Source: Phytophthora colocasiae (taxonomy: Eukaryota > Oomycota > Peronosporomycetes > Peronosporales > Peronosporaceae). From it: a stretch of 64,000 bases of DNA. Of this stretch, positions 1 through 11,400 are shown piece by piece (the first letter of the stretch is position 1; each line of letters opens with the position of its first letter). The translations under genes and the position numbers were made by a program. Where the stretch lies: NCBI GenBank assembly GCA_018806915.1, contig JAGKQI010000023.1:62001-126000 (forward strand), read 5' to 3'. The notes beneath the pieces were generated by a model. It did no database searches. It was not told where the DNA came from and saw nothing but the letters and a program-made list of their open reading frames with translations.

Positions 1-1484
1 GTGTTGTTGAAGCGTACGAGCGTACGCTTCTCCCAGTTGATCACCGGGTCATGCCGTGCAAGCCACGGCATGCCTAATACCAAGTCGAACTTATCGTCTA
101 GATCCAAGACGATAAGATCTTCTACAAACGTCCTTCGTTTGTAAGAGAAGCGCGCACGGACTACGCGCTTCTCAGTCCTCACAGTGGCACCTGTTGCCAA
201 CCGACACGCCTAGCGGCGTGTCGGTCTCTTCGAAGTCAAGCCTTCGAAGACTTCCCTGTCGAACAAAGTTGTTCGACGCGCCCGAGTCCACTAGGGCACG
301 AAGAGAGTTCACTCTCTTCGACATCACGTTCAGGATGACAAGGCCTGACTTATCATCTTGCATCTCGCAGCGAGAAACCTTCTCGCTGGGGGCAGCAGCC
401 TTCAATGTCGCGTGTCCGAGTTCGACACGCGAGACTGCATTACCAGTAGGACGCCCCGCGCCTACTGGTCCTTGGCGTTTTTTGAACGCCCGCCTGCTGT
501 GCACTTGCGTGCATAGTGACCGATGTTACCACACAGGTAACATCGAACCTTGACGTTCTTACGCTACTGTTGACCAGCAGTCGTAGCACTCGAGAGGTCC
601 ATAGGCTCAGGACCTCCCGTCTTCGCAACAGGACGCGCCGGCTTCGGCGCGTTCGCATGGAGTTTAGCCTGGCGCCGGCTAAACTCCTCTTGCATCGCAA
701 GGCTGATCGCCTGCTCGAGAGTATTCGAATACTCTCGGAAGAGATACGTCTTGACGGGACCATCTCTCAGTCCCTTCATGAACGTGACGACCTTGGTCGC
801 CTCGTCGACCGGGTTGGCCACTATGTTCGATACCAAGTATCGAGCACGCTGGGCAAAGGTGTGAACATCATCCTTGCCCTACTGCAGATCGAGAAACTCC
901 GCTCTCGATCTGAACTCGTTCTTCGGAGGCTCAAACGCAAGTTTGAGTTCCTCCTTGAACTCCTCGTACGTGCTGAAGCACGTAGGATCCGAGAGTCGGC
1001 GCCCATAGGCCCAACTCCTCGCACGTCCGCCAAGACATGACATGGCGAACGCGACCTTCGACATCGGGTCGACGATACGTCGAGCCGCAACGGCTGTGTC
1101 GAGTTCGACAAGCCAACGAAGGAGGGTCTCGTCCTCCTTCCCCGTGTAGGTACTCACGTGGAGTTTCAACGACTCCACGCGTGGCTTCGGAGAAGCCACC
1201 GAGGCAGCAACATCTCGTTGCTCCTTAACAATGTCCCCCAGAGCAACACCATGTTGCTCTGTCGGCGATAGCGTACGAAGCATCGTCGCTACCGCTGCCT
1301 CTCCAATGACTTGCGAAAGTCTTTGGAGACTTCTCACTCTGGGTCCGACAGGTGGGCACAGTCCGTGCGCGTCACGGACATGTGTGGGGTCCCAGTGGAT
1401 CCCTGATCCATTGGGGAGTTCTCGACCCCGCGTTCGTATGACTCCATACGAACGAACTGCAGTCGGTCGTGGGACGGACAACAA
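1..1484 (-). pseudogene. Gypsy gag-protease remnant
   Basis: Reading leftward, a gag matrix/capsid-like stretch lies at about 1484-879 (with TYTGKEDETLLRWL and a KVAFAMSCL...ARSWA core), followed by a gag tail at 836-564. After an in-frame TAG near 564 comes a CCHC zinc knuckle, CYLCGNIGHYARKC, at about 530-490. Next is an aspartic protease with the active-site motif LVDSGASNNFV at about 300-270, continuing to a conserved LGMPWLARHDPVINW segment at about 90-35. The order gag, knuckle, protease is that of the gypsy group. At least three frame changes or stops interrupt it, so no functional polyprotein is expected. The protease motif is DSGA rather than DTGA, a common variant. Identity as gypsy gag-protease is firm; the exact start codon is not decidable. 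Confidence 0.85.
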
Positions 1485-1494
1485 AGTGCTACCA
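1481..1494 (-). other. Primer binding site of the left gypsy element
   Basis: On the minus strand the LTR ends ...TTACA and is followed after two bases by TGGTAGCACTTTG, which begins with the TGG expected for pairing with a tRNA CCA end. Its place directly between LTR and gag is the expected one. The tRNA isotype was not identified. Confidence 0.6.
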
Positions 1495-1496
1495 GG

Positions 1497-1952
1497 TGTA
1501 ATGGATCTGCTTAGACCTATTAGGTGGCGTACACGTGCTACGTGTATGAGAAGCCGTGCAAGTAGAATAGACTTAATTTAAGTATACTTATTTAAATAAG
1601 TATAATTAAATCAAATATAACTAAATTAACTGCAAAATACCGTAAAATGAGAACTGTTATTGAATTTTGCACAAGCCAATTATGGACCTCCTAAAACTGT
1701 TTGTTATCTATTTCTAAAGGGTCTGCCAACGTGTGGTTGGCAGAAACTCTACTCCGTGATTGGTAGAAATCCATTGCTTTCTACCAATAACATGCACAAA
1801 TGCACACGAACCACCCAATAATGTGGTTCGCCCATGTAGCCATTGGTGTGTACAGCACACCAAGGTTTGAGGTCCCTTTCCAACCTCTAACAGTTATCGC
1901 AACTGTTAGAGTTACAAGTGGTGTAGCCACTTGTACGTGTAACCCCGTTACA
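1497..1952 (-). repeat. 5' LTR of the left gypsy element
   Basis: The segment starts TGTAAT and ends GTTACA on the plus strand, giving TG...CA ends in either reading. It has a primer site on its inner (left) side. It shares long stretches with 21210-21656, for example the AT-rich core around 1570-1650 and the tract around 1790-1850. The flanking duplication cannot be tested because the other LTR is outside the window. Confidence 0.8.
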
Positions 1953-2155
1953 ACAAGAAGTCATGTATACGCATATGATGGTGAGCTTGAAGGTCCACCG
2001 GCCAATTCCCCCTTCCACGCCTCCGCTGTCATGGCGTCCAGGACCAGTGGGTGGGCTCGCGTGCAGCTTGTACCAGTACTGCCCGCCGATTTCCACAAAA
2101 GTCTTCGCCTTCCACTGAAATCGCCGAACTAGCAAACGCCCCAACCGGACTATTT
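1953..2155. other. Unassigned spacer between LTR and cadherin relic
   Basis: The minus strand is open here for about 60 codons (with FQWKAKTFVEIGGQYWYKLH), but I do not recognise the product. It may be the 3' continuation of the cadherin relic to its right or an unrelated repeat. Nothing else is supported. Confidence 0.3.
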
Positions 2156-2450
2156 TTATTGATAAATTGTTTCTGTGGTAGTATTCGTCAGTATAAATAA
2201 CGTTGGTGGCGATCGGCAATGTACAATGTTAACCTCATCGCTGACTGACATCGTCAACAAGAAGTATGGCTGTGATTCAAAGTTTATAAGCAACATACCC
2301 ATTACAAAAACAGACCCACTTGCGTTTGAATAGAAAAGTTTGTTTGAGCTCAGTTTGAACGTCAGCGAATCCAATTCAGGGTACTCTGTAATTAATATCC
2401 ACTTATGATATCCATTCATATTTTCTCGAACATACGTACCAACGACTTCG
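2156..2450 (-). pseudogene. Cadherin-repeat relic (minus strand)
   Basis: The frame from 2419 to 2156 reads like one cadherin extracellular repeat: a strand with PELDSLTFKLSS, then FYSNASGSVFVMG, then INFESQPYFLLTMSVSDE. This matches the family pattern of L-x-F-x-L near the start, the turn x-x-G-x-v, the LDFE-like box and the V-x-D-like end. Just upstream, in a shifted frame, GTYVREN fits the Y-x-x-V-x-EN start of a repeat, so a frameshift separates the two. Cadherin repeats bind calcium between domains and mediate extracellular adhesion, but this copy is broken and no start codon or signal peptide is present. The assignment rests on motif recognition only. Confidence 0.55.
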
Positions 2451-2599
2451 TTTGGTAGTGCCTGTCTGAGACTTGAGCTTTATGGACCCGGTTCAGGTAT
2501 GCTCTAACGCTTAAACCCGTAGTACGTCTACAAAGCACTTAGCACTAACAAGCCGTTTCGAGCATTCCGGGGCCACTCCTTGCAGTTAATGGTGACGCT

Positions 2600-2830
2600 A
2601 TTGACACTCTCTTCGCGATAGAGATCGGTTCTCGGGGACGCTATCACTGGTTTTCTTACTGTACTCCTGCGTTGGATTGACTTTGAAGTTGACTCACTGT
2701 TACGTTTGACTGTCAACGTTTACGATAAATTTGGACTGAACGACAGCATCACAGCAGTAATTGCTATTCTCGATAATAATGACGCTCCATCGTACGAGCA
2801 AAAGTCATATGCAGTGCCGAAAATCCAGCG
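2600..2830 (+). pseudogene. Cadherin-repeat relic (plus strand)
   Basis: The plus-strand frame around 2630-2815 reads GDAITGFLTVLLRWIDFEVD and then LTVNVYDKFGLNDSITAV followed by ILDNNDAPSYEQKSYAV. This is the end of one cadherin repeat: the TG-x-L turn, the LDFE-like box IDFE, the V-x-D strand, and a near-canonical DxNDxxP calcium-linker motif (DNNDAP) leading into the next Y-x-V. The frame runs into a stop at the left end of the Harbinger-type insertion. It lies head-to-head with the minus-strand relic at 2156-2450, so cadherin sequence is present in both orientations here. No start or upstream repeat is open. Confidence 0.65.
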
Positions 2831-2983
2831 CTAAGGGCCGTTCCGAACCCGGGTCGAATCGGCGCTCAGGTCGCGTGGTTTAGGGGTTTCCGGTGAAGTC
2901 ACTTGGGGTCGCGACCCGCGCGTTCCGAACGCGGATCGGATCGCCGGTGCAAATTCGCTTTGCAGCTTTGCAGCTCGCACGAG

Positions 2984-3355
2984 ATGGCTTCAGCAACGAG
3001 CTCTAAGTGGACAGTGTCAGCCGCGCTGCTCGCCAAGCGCAAGGAGCCTATTGTGCCTCCCGTCTCGGACGTATATGCGGACTGGAGCCTACCTCAGCTC
3101 CGTCTCGAGTGCACTTCTCGCAAGCTAAATGTGAAGAAGAACACCAACAAAACCGATCGTGTGAAGCTCCTAGCAGCGTATGACGAGAACAAGGACGGAG
3201 TGGCTCTTCTGGTGCAGCGGCAACGCAGCAGGTCGAGGCAAGCGAATGAGGAAGAAGATCGTCGCACGAGGAACTGCATGTTCCGACTCCTCAATGTGCT
3301 GTTCTCCGACCGCTTCTTCCAGAGCTTCTCGAATGAGTGCACGTCCATCCGGTAG
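2984..3355 (+). pseudogene. Harbinger accessory (Myb/SAP-like) protein fragment
   Basis: The open frame starts MASATSSKWTVSAALLAKRK and contains a short helical segment, DWSLPQLRLECTSRKLNV, followed by a basic stretch. This resembles the small DNA-binding partner encoded by Harbinger elements or a SAP-like helix-extended-loop-helix. It ends with an RLLNVLFSDRF segment around 3280-3315, after which the codons are antisense to the transposase piece, so the natural C-terminus is lost. In intact elements such a protein helps the transposase reach the nucleus and bind the ends. I chose the ATG at 2984 because the upstream part is terminal-repeat DNA. Family membership is inferred from context more than from sequence. 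Confidence 0.45.
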
Positions 3356-3570
3356 CACTGCTTGAACTGTCCTTCGAGTAGCAGCGTCTGCTTGTGCAGG
3401 CTCCAGTTCAAGCGCTTGCGAGGCACACAGCTAGACACCTCCCCAGGCAGCAGATGCGCTGCAGTCACGAGTGCCACAAGCATCTTGCGGCGCCGCTGTC
3501 GCGCTTTGTAGGCCTTGCTCATCCACTGCGGTACGTCCATTGCTAGTTCATTCAACGTTTTTATTGGCAA
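3300..3570 (-). pseudogene. Harbinger transposase N-terminal fragment
   Basis: The minus-strand frame opens MPIKTLNELAMDVPQWMSKA (an internal Met gives MDVPQWMSKAYKARQRRRKM) and reaches FKQCYRMDVHSFEKLWKK. The last segment resembles the start of PIF/Harbinger transposases, where a Y-R-M-x-x-x-x-F-x-x-L pattern precedes the DDE nuclease core. The DDE domain is absent because the internal deletion joins this fragment to the accessory ORF near 3300. The frame stays open to 3094, but that part is the mirror of the accessory ORF. It is non-functional. Confidence 0.5.
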
Positions 3571-3711
3571 AGTGCCCGCGATCCCGCTCGGGTCGCGATC
3601 CCAACCTCGGAGCTCGACGTTTACTAATCACGCGTGTATCCCGACCACTCGCCCCTTCGCCAGCCAATCCGAGCGCACGATTCGGGAGCCGAGCCGGGTT
3701 CGGAACGGCCC

Positions 3712-3891
3712 TAAGTTTAACTCTTGGTACGCTTGCGACAGTGTCGACAGAAATCTATTGAACATTTAGCCATACAGGTGATTGCCCCTTCTCAGTCGAT
3801 CGACGTACCAAGAAGTTGGAAGCTAAAGCCATATCCAGGCTTGACTTTGATGATAACTGTTTTAGATGATTCTGCACTTCAGAAGTCGATA
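3712..3891. other. Short non-coding interval between Harbinger element and LINE
   Basis: There is no open frame of note. A plus-strand stretch near 3837-3870 reads GLTLMITVLDDS, which could be the end of a cadherin repeat, but the evidence is weak. A (GAA)n run starts near 3893 and may be the simple-sequence tail of the LINE. Confidence 0.3.
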
Positions 3892-5485
3892 TAGAAGAAG
3901 AAGAAGAAGAAATTAGTTGATTAACAGATATTGGACTTCTCGTTTTGCTAACTAAGACTTAAGATATCAAAACTGGAAATCACTTGACCATTACGTACGA
4001 AGAATCCAAATTCGATGTTCAGGAGGAGGTAAAACTTCAGCTTTAAACCAAGTTGTCGAAGGACTTCGATGACTATGGCCTCATCAACACCAATCTTTTC
4101 CGCATGAGGGTAGATGAATTGACAATGTCTGCGGAAGGAACCTAGCACCGCTTGTGTGCTTGGTCTCTCAACTCGCGTTTCACGAAAGTGTATATCATTT
4201 CGGAGTCTCCACGTTGCGTGAAAAACAATTGCAGTATGTACTCGCCAAACAACGAGAAGAGTATTGTGCTTCTGTCTCCCTTCCAGCTTAAGATCGCTAG
4301 GTTTCGTAAATAGTAGTAGCCGCCAATCTAATGCCACAGAAAAAAATTCACTCCATGGGACCCAAAGAGATCGCCACATCTCTTCTAATGCTGGACACGA
4401 TAAAAAGCAGTGTTAGACTGTCTCAATTGCTGTTCATGATTCTCGAACGCATTGCTGGACAGTAGGGTTAAGCGTTTTCAAGAAATATAACCTCGAGCCA
4501 AGAATGAGATTTCCAAAAACCATTCGGAGCATCACATCATGGACAACCGGGAGAAGACAGCGTCGCAGCGATAATTATTCCGATAGTGACTTGTGAATCC
4601 GGGCTTGAAGACATCCAAGCTCCTTCAGCGGGTGAGGGTTCACCGACGTAGTCGGGCAGAGCACATCGATTTAATCATCTCGCTTCAAGTTAGGAAAGAA
4701 ACGCGTTCATTTGCCAGACTCAACGCCAAAAACAGGTGGAAATTTCCTCGAGTAGAGGCTCGTATTTCTCCAATCGTTGGGTGTGGCATCACTCGATTAA
4801 ATATCTGGGGTAGTTGGTGATACAACGCGAAAATGTCCGTCACACGCACCTGAGGCATTGTTGGTTGTAGACCATCATGAATCTCACAAAAGAATTCAAA
4901 AGCCGCCGGCCACGTGAAGCCGTCACTTAGGAATCTGCCAGGCATAACTTTTTCATAGCTGAGATCCCTCGGCATAGATGTCTGAACTTGATATTTCCTT
5001 CGCCCACTGGAGTTAGCGGTAGACCTTGCGGGTGCGAAACCTGAAAATCAATTGAAGTGTTCCACCATATTGGGAAATATAGAGCTCGTTGGATAACTTT
5101 TTCTCGTGTAAGCTGTAGGGAGATGCGATCCGGCCATTTTACTCGTTTCCAGTCGAGGAGAACTTTCCGCCACCAGAGCAGAAGCAACGCTTGTCTCCAT
5201 CCTGGTGGTTTTGGCAGATTCAGAAGCAAAAAGTGTTCAGTCCATCTTCGTGAGTAACTTCCACAACGACGTTGTATTAGTGCAGCAATTGGTCGGTACC
5301 ATACGCCTTCACACTCATCTGTGTGATTGCTTAGCACTTGGAGAAGCTGTTGGAGAAGCGTGAATCGTTGTCAACGGATGCTTAGTGCCAAGATAGGAAC
5401 TCCGATGCCATTATCTTCTTGCCGCTGAGTGGCAAGGCCTTTCTTGACAATATTTATCCCACCAAGTCCTGAACCCACGCAGATG
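3892..5485 (-). pseudogene. 5'-truncated LINE (non-LTR retrotransposon) ORF2 C-terminal remnant
   Basis: Reading leftward from 5485, the frame gives GSGLGGINIVKKGLATQRQE, then an arginine/tryptophan-rich region (SYSRRWTEHFLLLNLPKPPG). After frame changes come a zinc-ribbon-like HCFLSCPALEEMWRSLWVPW near 4390-4350 and ATWRLRNDIHFRETRVERPS near 4210-4150. This is the layout downstream of reverse transcriptase in LINE ORF2 proteins: a post-RT GGL-x-I segment, then the zf-RVT-type H-C-x-x-C box, then the terminal W-x-x-R-N-x-x-x-F helix. Reverse transcriptase and endonuclease are missing, as expected from 5' truncation. Several frameshifts are present. The truncated end sits exactly beside the first unit of the tandem array. 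No target duplication was recognised. Confidence 0.65.
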
Positions 5486-5488
5486 TAC

Positions 5489-8400
5489 GAGGCACAGCTC
5501 CATTTTCTTAAACGGTAGGTTTATACTCAGAGAGTAATATAGGAGCCTCCTCTACATTCAAAATGGACACAAATATTAAAGCATGGGCGGTAAGAATCCA
5601 CCGCCAGTAACTTGTGCTAGAAGGGTGAGCTCAGATCTAGTTTTAAAATCAAGTGCACCAGTTGTCCCGTCAATTCCAAAGGCACGCAGAGTCTCAACCC
5701 AGAGAAAGTGATAGCTCATTTGTATTGATTTGTATGCACCGTCAGCATTGACTAGAAGGATCGATCGAGGCACAGCTCCATTTTCTTAAACGGTAGGTTT
5801 ATACTCAGAGAGTAATATAGGAGCCTCCTCTACATTCAAAATGGACACAAATATTAAAGCATGGGCGGTAAGAATCCACCGCCAGTAACTTGTGCTAGAA
5901 GGGTGAGCTCAGATCTAGTTTTAAAATCAAGTGCACCAGTTGTCCCGTCAATTCCAAAGGCACGCAGAGTCTCAACCCAGAGAAAATGATAGCTCATTTG
6001 TATTGATTTGTATGCACCGTCAGCATTGACTAGAAGGATCGATCGAGGCACAGCTCCATTTTCTTAAACGGTAGGTTTATACTCAGAGAGTAATATAGGA
6101 GCCTCCTCTACATTCAAAATGGACACAAATATTAAAGCATGGGCGGTAAGAATCCACCGCCAGTAACTTGTGCTAGAAGGGTGAGCTCAGATCTAGTTTT
6201 AAAATCAAGTGCACCAGTTGTCCCGTCAATTCCAAAGGCACGCAGAGTCTCAACCCAGAGAAAATGATAGCTCATTTGTATTGATTTGTATGCACCGTCA
6301 GCATTGACTAGAAGGATCGATCGAGGCACAGCTCCATTTTCTTAAACGGTAGGTTTATACTCAGAGAGTAATATAGGAGCCTCCTCTACATTCAAAATGG
6401 ACACAAATATTAAAGCATGGGCGGTAAGAATCCACCGCCAGTAACTTGTGCTAGAAGGGTGAGCTCAGATCTAGTTTTAAAATCAAGTGCACCAGTTGTC
6501 CCGTCAATTCCAAAGGCACGCAGAGTCTCAACCAGAGAAATTGATAGCTCATTTGTATTGATTTGTATGCACCGTCAGCATTGACTAGAAGGATCGATCG
6601 AGGCACAGCTCCATTTTCTTAAACGGTAGGTTTATACTCAGAGAGTAATATAGGAGCCTCCTCTACATTCAAAATGGACACAAATATTAAAGCATGGGCG
6701 GTAAGAATCCACCGCCAGTAACTTGTGCTAGAAGGGTGAGCTCAGATCTAGTTTTAAAATCAAGTGCACCAGTTGTCCCGTCAATTCCAAAGGCACGCAG
6801 AGTCTCAACCCAGAGAAAATGATAGCTCATTTGTATTGATTTGTATGCACCGTCAGCATTGACTAGAAGGATCGATCGAGGCACAGCTCCATTTTCTTAA
6901 ACGGTAGGTTTATACTCAGAGAGTAATATAGGAGCCTCCTCTACATTCAAAATGGACACAAATATTAAAGCATGGGCGGTAAGAATCCACCGCCAGTAAC
7001 TTGTGCTAGAAGGGTGAGCTCAGATCTAGTTTTAAAATCAAGTGCACCAGTTGTCCCGTCAATTCCAAAGGCACGCAGAGTCTCAACCCAGAGAAAATGA
7101 TAGCTCATTTGTATTGATTTGTATGCACCGTCAGCATTGACTAGAAGGATCGATCGAGGCACAGCTCCATTTTCTTAAACGGTAGGTTTATACTCAGAGA
7201 GTAATATAGGAGCCTCCTCTACATTCAAAATGGACACAAATATTAAAGCATGGGCGGTAAGAATCCACCGCCAGTAACTTGTGCTAGAAGGGTGAGCTCA
7301 GATCTAGTTTTAAAATCAAGTGCACCAGTTGTCCCGTCAATTCCAAAGGCACGCAGAGTCTCAACCCAGAAAATAGCTCATTTGTATTGATTTGTATGCA
7401 CCGTCAGCATTGACTAGAAGGATCGATCGAGGCACAGCTCCATTTTCTTAAACGGTAGGTTTATACTCAGAGAGTAATATAGGAGCCTCCTCTACATTCA
7501 AAATGGACACAAATATTAAAGCATGGGCGGTAAGAATCCACCGCCAGTAACTTGTGCTAGAAGGGTGAGCTCAGATCTAGTTTTAAAATCAAGTGCACCA
7601 GTTGTCCCGTCAATTCCAAAGGCACGCAGAGTCTCAACCTCAGAGAAAATGATAGCTCATTTGTATTGATTTGTATGCACCGTCAGCATTGACTAGAAGG
7701 ATCGATCGAGGCACAGCTCCATTTTCTTAAACGGTAGGTTTATACTCAGAGAGTAATATAGGAGCCTCCTCTACATTCAAAATGGACACAAATATTAAAG
7801 CATGGGCGGTAAGAATCCACCGCCAGTAACTTGTGCTAGAAGGGTGAGCTCAGATCTAGTTTTAAAATCAAGTGCACCAGTTGTCCCGTCAATTCCAAAG
7901 GCACGCAGAGTCTCAACCCAGAGAAAATGATAGCTCATTTGTATTGATTTGTATGCACCGTCAGCATTGACTAGAAGGATCGATCGAGGCACAGCTCCAT
8001 TTTCTTAAACGGTAGGTTTATACTCAGAGAGTAATATAGGAGCCTCCTCTACATTCAAAATGGACACAAATATTAAAGCATGGGCGGTAAGAATCCACCG
8101 CCAGTAACTTGTGCTAGAAGGGTGAGCTCAGATCTAGTTTTAAAATCAAGTGCACCAGTTGTCCCGTCAATTCCAAAGGCACGCAGAGTCTCAACCCAGA
8201 GAAAATGATAGCTCATTTGTATTGATTTGTATGCACCGTCAGCATTGACTAGAAGGATCGATCGAGGCACAGCTCCATTTTCTTAAACGGTAGGTTTATA
8301 CTCAGAGAGTAATATAGGAGCCTCCTCTACATTCAAAATGGACACAAATATTAAAGCATGGGCGGTAAGAATCCACCGCCAGTAACTTGTGCTAGAAGGG

Positions 8401-11400
8401 TGAGCTCAGATCTAGTTTTAAAATCAAGTGCACCAGTTGTCCCGTCAATTCCAAAGGCACGCAGAGTCTCAACCCAGAGAAAATGATAGCTCATTTGTAT
8501 TGATTTGTATGCACCGTCAGCATTGACTAGAAGGATCGATCGAGGCACAGCTCCATTTTCTTAAACGGTAGGTTTATACTCAGAGAGTAATATAGGAGCC
8601 TCCTCTACATTCAAAATGGACACAAATATTAAAGCATGGGCGGTAAGAATCCACCGCCAGTAACTTGTGCTAGAAGGGTGAGCTCAGATCTAGTTTTAAA
8701 ATCAAGTGCACCAGTTGTCCCGTCAATTCCAAAGGCACGCAGAGTCTCAACCCAGAGAAAATGATAGCTCATTTGTATTGATTTGTATGCACCGTCAGCA
8801 TTGACTAGAAGGATCGATCGAGGCACAGCTCCATTTTCTTAAACGGTAGGTTTATACTCAGAGAGTAATATAGGAGCCTCCTCTACATTCAAAATGGACA
8901 CAAATATTAAAGCATGGGCGGTAAGAATCCACCGCCAGTAACTTGTGCTAGAAGGGTGAGCTCAGATCTAGTTTTAAAATCAAGTGCACCAGTTGTCCCG
9001 TCAATTCCAAAGGCACGCAGAGTCTCAACCCAGAGAAAATGATAGCTCATTTGTATTGATTTGTATGCACCGTCAGCATTGACTAGAAGGATCGATCGAG
9101 GCACAGCTCCATTTTCTTAAACGGTAGGTTTATACTCAGAGAGTAATATAGGAGCCTCCTCTACATTCAAAATGGACACAAATATTAAAGCATGGGCGGT
9201 AAGAATCCACCGCCAGTAACTTGTGCTAGAAGGGTGAGCTCAGATCTAGTTTTAAAATCAAGTGCACCAGCTGCCCAGACAATTCCAAAGGCACGCAGAG
9301 TCTCAACCCAGAGAAAATGATAGCTCATTTGTATTGATTTGTATGCACCGTCAGCATTGACTAGAAGGATCGATCGAGGCACAGCTCCATTTTCTTAAAC
9401 GGTAGGTTTATACTCAGAGAGTAATATAGGAGCCTCCTCTACATTCAAAATGGACACAAATATTAAAGCATGGGCGGTAAGAATCCACCGCCAGTAACTT
9501 GTGCTAGAAGGGTGAGCTCAGATCTAGTTTTAAAATCAAGTGCACCAGTTGTCCCGTCAATTCCAAAGGCACGCAGAGTCTCAACCAGAGAAAATGATAG
9601 CTCATTTGTATTGATTTGTATGCACCGTCAGCATTGACTAGAAGGATCGATCGAGGCACAGCTCCATTTTCTTAAACGGTAGGTTTATACTCAGAGAGTA
9701 ATATAGGAGCCTCCTCTACATTCAAAATGGACACAAATATTAAAGCATGGGCGGTAAGAATCCACCGCCAGTAACTTGTGCTAGAAGGGTGAGCTCAGAT
9801 CTAGTTTTAAAATCAAGTGCACCAGTTGTCCCGTCAATTCCAAAGGCACGCAGAGTCTCAACCCAGAGAAAATGATAGCTCATTTGTATTGATTTGTATG
9901 CACCGTCAGCATTGACTAGAAGGATCGATCGAGGCACAGCTCCATTTTCTTAAACGGTAGGTTTATACTCAGAGAGTAATATAGGAGCCTCCTCTACATT
10001 CAAAATGGACACAAATATTAAAGCATGGGCGGTAAGAATCCACCGCCAGTAACTTGTGCTAGAAGGGTGAGCTCAGATCTAGTTTTAAAATCAAGTGCAC
10101 CAGTTGTCCAGTCAATTCCAAAGGCACGCAGAGTCTCAACCCAGAGAAAATGATAGCTCATTTGTATTGATTTGTATGCACCGTCAGCATTGACTAGAAG
10201 GATCGATCGAGGCACAGCTCCATTTTCTTAAACGGTAGGTTTATACTCAGAGAGTAATATAGGAGCCTCCTCTACATTCAAAATGGACACAAATATTAAA
10301 GCATGGGCGGTAAGAATCCACCGCCAGTAACTTGTGCTAGAAGGGTGAGCTCAGATCTAGTTTTAAAATCAAGTGCACCAGTTGTCCTGTCAATTCCAAA
10401 GGCACGCAGAGTCTCAACCCAGAGAAAATGATAGCTCATTTGTATTGATTTGTATGCACCGTCAGCATTGACTAGAAGGATCGATCGAGGCACAGCTCCA
10501 TTTTCTTAAACGGTAGGTTTATACTCAGAGAGTAATATAGGAGCCTCCTCTACATTCAAAATGGACACAAATATTAAAGCATGGGCGGTAAGAATCCACC
10601 GCCAGTAACTTGTGCTAGAAGGGTGAGCTCAGATCTAGTTTTAAAATCAAGTGCACCAGTTGTCCCGTCAATTCCAAAGGCACGCAGAGTCTCAACCCAG
10701 AGAAAATGATAGCTCATTTGTATTGATTTGTATGCACCGTCAGCATTGACTAGAAGGATCGATCGAGGCACAGCTCCATTTTCTTAAACGGTAGGTTTAT
10801 ACTCAGAGAGTAATATAGAGCCTCCTCTACATTCAAAATGGACACAAATATTAAAGCATGGGCGGTAAGAATCCACCGCCAGTAACTTGTGCTAGAAGGG
10901 TGAGCTCAGATCTAGTTTTAAAATCAAGTGCACCAGTTGTCAAGTCAATTCCAAAGGCACGCAGAGTCTCAACCCAGAGAAAATGATAGCTCATTTGTAT
11001 TGATTTGTATGCACCGTCAGCATTGACTAGAAGGATCGATCGAGGCACAGCTCCATTTTCTTAAACGGTAGGTTTATACTCAGAGAGTAATATAGGAGCC
11101 TCCTCTACATTCAAAATGGACACAAATATTAAAGCATGGGCGGTAAGAATCCACCGCCAGTAACTTGTGCTAGAAGGGTGAGCTCAGATCTAGTTTTAAA
11201 ATCAAGTGCACCAGTTGTCCCGTCAATTCCAAAGGCACGCAGAGTCTCAACCCAGAGAAAATGATAGCTCATTTGTATTGATTTGTATGCACCGTCAGCA
11301 TTGACTAGAAGGATCGATCGAGGCACAGCTCCATTTTCTTAAACGGTAGGTTTATACTCAGAGAGTAATATAGGAGCCTCCTCTACATTCAAAATGGACA

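Larger units (their letters stand above)
1..1952 (-). mobile_element. Decayed Ty3/gypsy LTR retrotransposon, 5' part (continues off the left edge)
   Basis: The minus strand carries, in order, an LTR (1497-1952), a tRNA primer site and broken gag and protease frames running out of the window at base 1. Gag and protease reading toward base 1 fixes this as the 5' end of a minus-strand element. The LTR is similar in direct orientation to 21210-21656, so both belong to one family. Several frame breaks show that the copy is old and inactive. Reverse transcriptase, integrase and the other LTR lie outside the window. Confidence 0.85.
2835..3711. mobile_element. PIF/Harbinger-type DNA transposon, deleted derivative
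   Basis: The two ends carry a terminal inverted repeat beginning GGGCCGTTCCGAACCCGG (18 bases perfect, similarity continuing inward). They are flanked on both sides by TAA (2832-2834 and 3712-3714), the 3-bp TWA duplication typical of PIF/Harbinger. Inside are convergent pieces of an accessory protein and a transposase N-terminus that overlap head-on, which indicates an internal deletion. At 877 bp it is non-autonomous. It interrupts cadherin-relic DNA. Confidence 0.85.
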
